In this document: piece by piece, positions 18,045 to 22,858 of the stretch | How the letters are laid out: each line of letters begins with the position of its first letter | Position numbering within the stretch: the stretch's first letter is position 1 | Notes under the pieces: generated by a model | What the model saw: the letters and a program-made list of their open reading frames with translations, nothing else | Databases searched by the model: none | What the model was told of the DNA's origin: nothing | DNA from: CAZMVU01 sp964569295 | Lineage (GTDB): Bacteria > Hydrogenedentota > Hydrogenedentia > Hydrogenedentales > JAGMZX01 | Length of the DNA stretch: 22,858 nucleotides | Direction of reading: 5' to 3' | Assembly: GCA_964569295.1 (NCBI GenBank) | Contig: CAZMVU010000061.1 | Coordinates: forward strand, 1 to 22,858 | Program-made: the position numbers and the translations under genes

Positions 18045-18632
18045 ATGTCTGAATTCCTCGCCGAACATGGCGTCTGGCTGATGCCCATTTTGATCTTCAT
18101 CGCCCGCGTGGTGGATGTGTCCATCGGCACGATGCGGATCATCTTCTTATCCCGTGGCATGAAGATTCTCGCGCCGGCCTGCGGGTTTGTCGAGGTGTTC
18201 ATCTGGCTGCTGGCTATCGGGCAGATCATGCAGAACCTCGATTCCTGGGTGAACTACGTCGCCTTTGCCGGCGGGTTCACGGCGGGCAACTATATTGGGA
18301 TGCTCATCGAGGAGCGGCTCGCCATGGGCGTGCTCTCGCTGTGGGTCATTACGCGCAAAGACGCGACGGGATTGCTCGATGAGCTCCGGGACCGGCAATG
18401 GGGCATCACCCGGGTGGCGGCGCGCGGCGTGAAAGGGAAGGTGCGTATCCTTATCATGGTGGTCCGGCGTAAGGCGGTCAAGGAGGCGCTCACGATCATC
18501 CGGCGGCACGACCCTGACGCGTTCGTCACAATCAAGGATGTGCGCGCGGTGAGCGGCGGCTATTTCTCCCTGCCGGAACAGGGGTTGTCGCTGCGGCGGT
18601 GGCAGTTCTCCCGCGTGCGGAAGGGGAAGTAG
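18045..18632 (+). CDS. DUF2179/UPF0316 family integral membrane protein
   Basis: The 195-aa product has about three N-terminal transmembrane helices (roughly residues 10-35, 40-65 and 70-90) followed by a soluble C-terminal domain of about 100 residues. The family signature is visible: ARVVDVSIGTMRIIFLSRG in the first helix region, E-V-x-I-W-L in the second, and G-x-F-x-A-G-N-Y-I-G-x-x-I-E-E at the end of the third. The C-terminal domain has the alternating beta-alpha pattern of DUF2179, which resembles small-ligand-binding domains; no enzymatic role is established. The start at 18045 is the first in-frame ATG and gives a full-length family member, although its ribosome site is weak (AGAAAG). 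It is divergent from the thioredoxin-like lipoprotein gene; the next plus-strand gene lies 173 bp downstream across a repeat-bearing gap. Confidence 0.88.
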   Translation: MSEFLAEHGVWLMPILIFIARVVDVSIGTMRIIFLSRGMKILAPACGFVEVFIWLLAIGQIMQNLDSWVNYVAFAGGFTAGNYIGMLIEERLAMGVLSLWVITRKDATGLLDELRDRQWGITRVAARGVKGKVRILIMVVRRKAVKEALTIIRRHDPDAFVTIKDVRAVSGGYFSLPEQGLSLRRWQFSRVRKGK

Positions 18633-18647
18633 AAGAGGAAGAGATTG

Positions 18648-18675
18648 CACCACAGAGACACAGAGGGCACGGAGA
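18648..18675. repeat. Degenerate CACAGAG-type short tandem motif
   Basis: Shortly after the DUF2179 stop, in a purine-rich tract, sits a series of near-copies of CACAGAGA / CACAGAGG / GCACGGAGA. I recognise this kind of intergenic sequence from many uncultured-bacterial genomes, where its reverse complement gives spurious peptides such as LCVSVV. That recollection is untested here. Confidence 0.5.
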
Positions 18676-18752
18676 CGGGAAGAGGGAAGAGGCGCGCGTA
18701 CCCGCGGCTCGGCCACAACATCAGCTATCGCTTGGTGCTGTCCGTGTCGGTC

Positions 18753-18788
18753 TGTGCAAGTGCGTGTAAGTGCGTGTAAGTGCGTGTT
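18753..18788. repeat. Tandem repeat of TGCGTGTAAG (10-nt period)
   Basis: Two exact copies of TGCGTGTAAG (18761-18770 and 18771-18780) are followed by a partial copy TGCGTGTT and preceded by the degenerate copy TGTGCAAG. The array ends 17 bp before the AtuA-like start and just upstream of its ribosome site (AAAAGGAG, 18793-18800). Confidence 0.8.
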
Positions 18789-18805
18789 CTTCAAAAGGAG
18801 ACCCC

Positions 18806-19155
18806 ATGCAGGCAAGACTCGGCGATATCGCCCATGCGCGCAGCGGCGACATGGGCTCGGGAGCGGACATCGGGGTTCTCGCGAATGCCCCGGCGGCCTA
18901 CGCCTGGCTCGCCGCACACCGCACGGCGGAAAAGGTGGCGGCATTTTTGCACCCATGAACCCCGGCGGCGTGGTACGCTATGAAGTACCCAACCTCGAGG
19001 CGCTCAACTTCGTGCTGCCCACCATCCTCGCGGGCGGCGGCAGCCGGAGCCCGCGCGTCGACGCCCAGGGCAAGACGCGGGGCCAAGTGCTGCTCGAAAT
19101 GGAAATCGACATCGACAAGGACACGCTGAACCAATGCCGGAAACCCGTCGTCTAA
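18806..19155 (+). pseudogene. AtuA C-terminal-like small protein, split by a -1 frame change
   Basis: The first segment (ATG 18806, AAAAGGAG six bases upstream) encodes 50 residues starting MQARLGDIAHARSGD and stops at 18956-18958. The second segment continues in the -1 frame to the stop at 19153-19155 and holds the rest of the domain (RYEVPNLEALNFVLP, then GGGSRSPRVDAQGKT, then LLEMEIDID). Joined at the T5 run 18945-18949 (GCATTTTTGCA), the halves give about 116 aa, the usual length and order of stand-alone AtuA-like C-terminal domains found beside DUF1446/AtuA proteins. Possible explanations are a missing T (sequencing error or real mutation), ribosomal frameshifting on A-TTT-TTG, or two coupled chains, since an ATG at 18955 overlaps the TGA. 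A canonical slippery heptamer would start with T, which argues mildly against programmed slippage. The full-length AtuA partner is absent. The next gene, 19 bp on, is a LiuC/AtuE-like hydratase. Confidence 0.75.
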
Positions 19156-19174
19156 CCGGGGAGTGTCTGCAACC

Positions 19175-19933
19175 ATGACCGACCTTATCCAAACCGAAAC
19201 CAGCGAGGCCGTGGCGTCCATCCGCATGAACCGGCCGGACAAGCGCAACGCCCTCAACATCCCCATGCTCGAGGCGCTGTGCCAAGCGGTGGACGCCGCC
19301 GTGGCGGACCCGGCCGTGCGGGTGATTGTCCTCCGCGGGAACGGCAAGGTGTTCTGCGCGGGCCTCGACCTCGCGGAGACGACGGACCCTGAGCAGAGCC
19401 ATCACAGCGCGCAGCTCGTGGTGCGCATGCTCGAGGCGCTCTACTACGCGCCCAAGCTCACCATCGCGGCGGTGCACGGCGCGGCGGTGGCGGGCGGCGC
19501 AGGGCTCATGAGCGCGTGCGACCTCGCCGTCGCCACGGCGGACACCGTCTTCGGCTATCCCGAGGTGCGGCGTGGGCTCGTCGCGGGGCTCGTCATGACC
19601 TTCATCCGCCGCCAGCTTCAGGAGCGGCATGCGCGCGAACTACTGCTGCTGGGCGAGATTATCGAGGCAGACCGCGCACAGGAAATCGGCCTGATCAACC
19701 GCATGGTGCCCACGGACATGCTGGATGAACAGGTGGCGCTCCTAGTGGACCTTGCACGCAAGGCCGGACCGGACGCCATCAAGGAAACCAAGGCCTGGCT
19801 GGATCAAGTGTGGCATCACCCCGTGTGCGATGACCTGGCGGGCGCGCTCGATCTGCATGTGCGTGTGCGCAATGGCGAGGAAGCCGCCGAGGGCATGCGC
19901 GCGTTCCTCGAGAAACGCGGCCCAAAGTGGTGA
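19175..19933 (+). CDS. Enoyl-CoA hydratase/isomerase family protein, LiuC/AtuE-like
   Basis: The 252-aa crotonase-fold protein starts at ATG 19175 with GGGGAG about 12 bases upstream; an in-frame GTG at 19163 is too close to that site. The oxyanion-hole segments are FCAGLDL (near residues 65-71) and HGAAVAGGAGL (near 100-110). Of the two crotonase glutamates, the second is kept (GYPEVRRG) while the first position reads Gly in GGAGL. The same substitution occurs in 3-methylglutaconyl-CoA hydratases of the LiuC kind (a GALGL segment), which act in leucine and acyclic-terpene breakdown, so activity is not excluded. The preceding AtuA-like gene supports that pathway. No biotin carboxylase, acyl-CoA dehydrogenase or HMG-CoA lyase gene is in the window, so the exact substrate is unproven. 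A hairpin follows 31 bp after the stop. Confidence 0.88.
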   Translation: MTDLIQTETSEAVASIRMNRPDKRNALNIPMLEALCQAVDAAVADPAVRVIVLRGNGKVFCAGLDLAETTDPEQSHHSAQLVVRMLEALYYAPKLTIAAVHGAAVAGGAGLMSACDLAVATADTVFGYPEVRRGLVAGLVMTFIRRQLQERHARELLLLGEIIEADRAQEIGLINRMVPTDMLDEQVALLVDLARKAGPDAIKETKAWLDQVWHHPVCDDLAGALDLHVRVRNGEEAAEGMRAFLEKRGPKW

Positions 19934-19964
19934 AAGAGGGGAATAGGCAACAGCCCACGCGCGC

Positions 19965-19992
19965 GGGGACTCGCTTGGTTCTGTCCCCATTT
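19965..19992 (+). terminator. Hairpin GGGGAC-N12-GTCCCC followed by a short T run
   Basis: Perfect 6-bp arms (19965-19970 and 19983-19988) with a 12-nt loop are followed by ATTTCCCTTTC. It lies 31 bp after the hydratase stop, a good place for a terminator, although the T run is interrupted. The TTCTGTCCCCATTT part also resembles dispersed REP-like motifs that I recall from many bacterial genomes, so it may be a repeat rather than a terminator. Confidence 0.4.
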
Positions 19993-20102
19993 CCCTTTCA
20001 CGCGGGGGATTTGATTGTCTGTTCCAGCAATGTTGTGCCAGTTTCACACGAGCTCACACGGACAGGGACGCGCCTTGGATGTGGCTTTACCGTGCTGTGT
20101 AG

Positions 20103-20119
20103 ATTCGTGTTCATTCGTG
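20103..20119. repeat. Short direct repeat ATTCGTG with 10-nt period
   Basis: ATTCGTG occurs at 20103-20109 and 20113-20119, in the 215-bp gap between the hydratase and the glycosidase-like gene. The 10-nt period matches the TGCGTGTAAG array at 18761. The rest of the gap (19934-20148) holds a hairpin and no gene. Confidence 0.45.
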
Positions 20120-20148
20120 ATTTGTCCGGTCGTAACAGGAGTTAACCC

Positions 20149-21087
20149 ATGACCTCACCAATACCATATGCGCAATCGATCGTGGACCACCTCGCGGATT
20201 ACCGGGTTGTTCTGGAACCGGATAAAAACACGCCGGAATGGTGGGCGGGTGCACCATCCGTATTGCGGACAGACGACGGCGCGTTCTATCTGGCGGCGCG
20301 CATGCGTGAAGGCAACTCGCCGCGCGGCAAACGCGGCTACGAGATGCGCATCCTCCGTAGTGGGGACGGGTTCCACTTCGAGCCGGTTGCGCACATCACG
20401 CGGGAGGCGGCGGGCGTGCCGGGGTTCGAGCGGCCCGCGATTGTGCAAGACCCGAAAACGGGCCGCTTCAAACTCTATGGCTGCTCGGGCCTCGATGGCG
20501 CCTGGTCCATCCTTCAGTGGGACGATGCCGATTCGCCGAACGCCTTCGACCCGGCCACCACACGCACCATCATCGCGCCGGAACCGCACGACGAGCGCAG
20601 TGGCGGCGCATACGGGTACAAGGATCCTTTCATCTTCTGGGACGGCCAACGCTGGCAGATGTTCGTCATCGGATTCGATCGCGTCGAGCGCATCCACCAC
20701 TTCGTCAGCGATGACGGCACGACCTGGGAACGCGGGCTTCCGCGCGTACTCGAAAACGCCGGCTGGCACAGTTGCTACACGCGCCCGGCATGCGTGGCGC
20801 CGCTGCAAGTGGGCTTCCTGCTCGTCTACGAAGGGTCGCATGAAAACTGGTACGACCCCGCGTACAACATCGCTACGGGGCTCGCGTACAGCCTCGACGG
20901 GGTACACTTTACCGATCTCACACCCGATGCGCCGCTCCTCGAGTCGACCACACCGGGCGTCTACCATACCTGGCGGTATTCGCACTGGCTGTGCGTGGGA
21001 GAAAGCATGCATGTCTACTTCGAGGCATGCCGTCCGAACAACACGAACGAAATCCGGGTCGCTGTCCTGCCGCCGCCTTCTCGCTAA
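20149..21087 (+). CDS. Five-bladed beta-propeller glycosidase-like protein (GH43/GH32-type fold)
   Basis: The 312-aa product has no signal peptide and starts at ATG 20149 with AGGAG about seven bases upstream. It shows the recurring blade pattern of arabinanase/levansucrase/invertase-like proteins: WWAGAPSVLRTDDGAFYL, then RSGDGFHFEPV, then GFERPAIVQDPKTGRFKLY, then YKDPFIFWDGQRW, then VSDDGTTWERG, and near the end AYSLDGVHFTDL. Acidic residues at blade starts (the D in KDP, the E in GFERP) could be catalytic, but I cannot match the full Asp/Asp/Glu triad of GH43 or GH32. It therefore may be a hydrolase, a phosphorylase-like enzyme or a sugar-binding protein in the cytoplasm. It follows the hydratase by 215 bp with a hairpin between, so it is probably a separate transcript. 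It converges on the GT2-GtrA gene. Confidence 0.72.
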   Translation: MTSPIPYAQSIVDHLADYRVVLEPDKNTPEWWAGAPSVLRTDDGAFYLAARMREGNSPRGKRGYEMRILRSGDGFHFEPVAHITREAAGVPGFERPAIVQDPKTGRFKLYGCSGLDGAWSILQWDDADSPNAFDPATTRTIIAPEPHDERSGGAYGYKDPFIFWDGQRWQMFVIGFDRVERIHHFVSDDGTTWERGLPRVLENAGWHSCYTRPACVAPLQVGFLLVYEGSHENWYDPAYNIATGLAYSLDGVHFTDLTPDAPLLESTTPGVYHTWRYSHWLCVGESMHVYFEACRPNNTNEIRVAVLPPPSR

Positions 21088-21131
21088 GCAGGGGGGCACA
21101 AGCTACGTCATGAAGTGAGAGCGGATTCTGT

Positions 21132-21149
21132 GGGCGCAGTTCTGTGCCC
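21132..21149. repeat. Hairpin between convergent genes
   Basis: GGGCGCA-GTTC-TGTGCCC forms a 7-bp stem with one G-U pair and a 4-nt loop, 44 bp after the glycosidase-like stop. There is no T run after it, so intrinsic termination is uncertain. It may mark the end of the transcript. Nothing else is visible in the 162-bp convergent gap. Confidence 0.35.
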
Positions 21150-21249
21150 GCCGCCGCCGTAATTACATCGACGCCATTATGGGCGGGGAAAACGGGACAG
21201 GCCTGGACTTGCCAGCCACGGATTCTCGCGAAGGCCCTCAAAAAAGGGA

Positions 21250-22368
21250 CTATTCCTCCGCCTTCCGGAAGACGAGGTAGCGGCTGGCGAGGTAGTTCGA
21301 TCCGAGGCCGGCGATGATGCCGGCGAGCGCCGGCGCCTGCGGCAGTTGATCGAGCACAGGCCAGAGCCATACCAGCAGCATGACCGTGCACCAGTTCAAC
21401 ACAGCGCCAAACGAACTCGCACTGATGAACCCGAACAGTTGCGGCAGCCAGGACTTCGCGCGCGCGTGGGGAAAGGTGAACCAGCGGTTGAGCCAGAAGT
21501 TCGAGACCATGGCGGTGAGGATGGCCACGGCTACCGCCAGCTTGATGTTTACGCCCGCGAGGTCGAGCACCGTTAGTGTCGCCAGGTTCACGAACACGCC
21601 GGAAAACCCGACCGCCATGAACTGCGCCACGTGCGACCACTCGGTGTACTTGTACATGGCGAGCCGGCGCAGGTGTTGCAGGTAGCGCAGTTGCTCGGTG
21701 AGGGACAGCTTGCTTTCGCCGTGCAGCCGCTGGCTGAAGTGGATGGGAATTTCCCGGGCGTCCTGGCAGCAGCACTTCACGAGAATTTCGAGCCCGATTT
21801 TGTAGCCGATGGGATTGAGCGGACCGGCGTTTTCCCAGGTTTCCCGGCGGATAGCGAAGAACCCGCTCATGGGATCCTTGATCCGTGTGAACGGCCGTGC
21901 CAGCAGCGTCGCCACCCGGCTGTTGATCGCACGAAACACCCCCCACTCCTCGTCCGTCGAACCGCCGGCCACATAGCGTGAGCCGAGCACAAAGTCGGCG
22001 CCGTCTTCGATCACCGCCAACATTTCGGGGATTTTCTCCGGCGGATGGGAGAGGTCCGCGTCCATGACAATGAACACATCGCCCCGGGCCTCGCGATAGC
22101 CCGCGAGAACCGCGCTCGACAAACCCCGCTCTTTCGTGCGCACCACAAGCCGCACCCAGTCGCAGCCGATCCCGGCCACGGCTTCCTCGGTGCCATCGCG
22201 GCTGTTGTCATCCACGATGACAACCTCGATATCGAGGCCGTGGGCATCGCGCACCGCAGCGATCCGCGCGACAAGCGGCGCAATATTCTCCGCTTCGCGG
22301 TAAGCCGGCACAATAATCGACACCGCCGGACGTGTCTGTTGCGCTTCATCGTGGTTGTCGTGGGTCAT
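21250..22368 (-). CDS. Polyprenyl-phosphate glycosyltransferase, GT2 domain fused to GtrA domain
   Basis: From ATG 22368 (GGGAAGAA just upstream) the product is 372 aa; a longer start at 22416 lacks a good ribosome site. The N-terminal 230 residues are a family 2 glycosyltransferase of the dolichol-phosphate-mannose synthase kind: SIIVPAYREAENI, VDDNS at 52-56, MDADLSHPPE with the DAD motif at 103-105, GSRY, and KDPMSGFFAIRR. The C-terminal 120 residues contain about four transmembrane helices with the GtrA pattern (FMAVGFSGVFVN near the start, N-Y-L-A-S-R-Y-x-V-F at the end). By family knowledge such fusions load a sugar onto undecaprenyl phosphate at the inner membrane and may help flip it for cell-surface glycan assembly. 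The donor sugar is not predictable. This fits the neighbouring glycan-related proteins but is not specific to them. Confidence 0.92.
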   Translation of the reverse strand: MTHDNHDEAQQTRPAVSIIVPAYREAENIAPLVARIAAVRDAHGLDIEVVIVDDNSRDGTEEAVAGIGCDWVRLVVRTKERGLSSAVLAGYREARGDVFIVMDADLSHPPEKIPEMLAVIEDGADFVLGSRYVAGGSTDEEWGVFRAINSRVATLLARPFTRIKDPMSGFFAIRRETWENAGPLNPIGYKIGLEILVKCCCQDAREIPIHFSQRLHGESKLSLTEQLRYLQHLRRLAMYKYTEWSHVAQFMAVGFSGVFVNLATLTVLDLAGVNIKLAVAVAILTAMVSNFWLNRWFTFPHARAKSWLPQLFGFISASSFGAVLNWCTVMLLVWLWPVLDQLPQAPALAGIIAGLGSNYLASRYLVFRKAEE

Positions 22369-22522
22369 GGATTCTTCCCAAGGGGCTGCAAGCCGCACGC
22401 ATGATGGCAATTGCACCGGCTCGTGTCAACGCGGCTTGCGTGAAAGGGAAAAGGGAACGCCCACCTTTGCGGTGAAAGGTCCGCCCCTGAACCTCAGTCC
22501 AACCGGACTGTTGCACGCTGTC
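22369..22522. other. Intergenic region upstream of the glycosyltransferase
   Basis: No gene is seen here. It should hold the promoter of the GT2-GtrA gene on the minus strand, but no clear -35/-10 pair stands out. A short inverted repeat ACCTTT-GCGGTG-AAAGGT lies at 22463-22480. Confidence 0.4.
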
Positions 22523-22675
22523 GAGTGCGGTGGCTTGCCATCGCTATGGCGCGCATGACCCAAGCGCAATCAATGCGCCCAAGCCGGGAAAGGCTACCCC
22601 GGCGGTAACCGGCATAACCCGCCGAGAACCGCAAGCAAGGCCGATGAAGAAAAGCGGTGGCAAGCCACCGCACTC
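22523..22675. mobile_element. MITE/REP-like element with 23-bp terminal inverted repeats
   Basis: The left end (22523-22545, beginning GAGTGCGGTGGCTTGCCA) and the right end (22653-22675) are inverted copies of each other, matching at 22 of 23 positions. The right arm also folds on itself as GCGGTGG-CAAG-CCACCGC, as in REP elements. The 153-bp unit has no coding capacity beyond chance frames. An internal hairpin CCGGG-N9-CCCGG lies at 22584-22602. No target-site duplication is obvious. Such short, palindromic, non-coding units are usually moved by a transposase or RAYT protein encoded elsewhere; none is in this window. Confidence 0.65.
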
Positions 22676-22809
22676 CAAAGCGACCGCATACCCTATTGCT
22701 GAACAACGAAGACAGGCGCTAACTGCTTTCAAAGGGTGTGGGCGGGACAACTCAACGGTGCATGGTTTGCCGTAAACCGGCGTCATGACCTGCAAGAAGC
22801 GCCACTGTG
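22676..22809. other. Spacer between two repeat copies
   Basis: This 134-bp stretch separates the complete inverted-repeat element from the start of the next copy. I see no gene, promoter or further repeat in it. Confidence 0.4.
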
Positions 22810-22858
22810 GAGTGCGGTGGCTTGCCGCCGCTATGGCGTGCATGACCCAAGCGCAATC
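22810..22858. mobile_element. Second copy of the inverted-repeat element, cut by the window edge
   Basis: The last 49 bases match 22523-22571 at 46 of 49 positions in the same orientation. This shows that the left end of the element is repeated as a direct copy 287 bp further on. The differences include the hairpin arm (GCCGCCGC here, GCCATCGC in the first copy). The rest lies outside the window. Confidence 0.7.

Noticed and set aside
21228..21250. CCCTC-A-run-GGGA after the glycosyltransferase gene as an intrinsic terminator
   Set aside because: The stem is only 4 bp and the T run falls in the loop rather than after the stem.
22494..22843. Small open frames over the right-hand repeats (for example peptides with ECGGLPPL)
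   Set aside because: They are translations of the inverted-repeat element itself, occur on both strands and have no ribosome sites or domain.

Overview
The window is a GC-rich bacterial chromosome segment, probably from an uncultured lineage. It has long non-coding shadow frames on both strands, many exported proteins with modular beta-rich domains, and a Gly-Glu repeat linker in a multidomain secreted protein. That linker style and the dispersed intergenic motifs resemble Candidatus Hydrogenedentes or planctomycete-like genomes. This placement is inference from general familiarity; no marker gene is present.

Left part (1-9023, all minus strand). A secreted Asp-box beta-propeller protein runs off the left edge; its frame is open from 2799 to base 1. 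It is preceded by a YhaO/YhaN-type nuclease-ATPase pair joined by an ATGA overlap (6442-7704 and 2870-6445). Upstream of that pair is a PLP-dependent enzyme of the ACC deaminase/D-cysteine desulfhydrase family (7863-9023).

Middle (9216-18632). Divergent from the PLP gene lies a 1247-aa predicted lipoprotein with a glycoside hydrolase 42-like layout, whose usual catalytic Asn-Glu motif reads Asn-Pro. It is followed directly by a DUF4097-like exported beta-repeat protein. Converging on these from the minus strand are a 403-aa exported protein with a sugar-binding jelly-roll-like end and a 470-aa lipoprotein with a cysteine-less thioredoxin-like domain. All four are predicted to be exported or surface anchored, so this looks like a cell-surface or periplasmic cluster of unknown purpose. 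Next comes a small membrane protein of the DUF2179/UPF0316 family.

Right part (18633-22858). An AtuA C-terminal-like small gene is split by a -1 frame change at a T5 run. It lies 19 bp upstream of an enoyl-CoA hydratase of the LiuC/AtuE kind, suggesting branched-chain or terpenoid acyl-CoA degradation. A five-bladed-propeller glycosidase-like protein follows, then a convergent GT2-GtrA polyprenyl-phosphate glycosyltransferase. The last 340 bases hold a MITE/REP-like element with 23-bp terminal inverted repeats and the start of a second copy. Intergenic gaps also carry short repeats with a 10-nt period and hairpins.

The most unusual points are the split AtuA-like gene, the two apparently degenerate enzyme-fold lipoproteins, and the terminal-inverted-repeat element. 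No tRNA, rRNA, CRISPR array, transposase or phage gene was seen.
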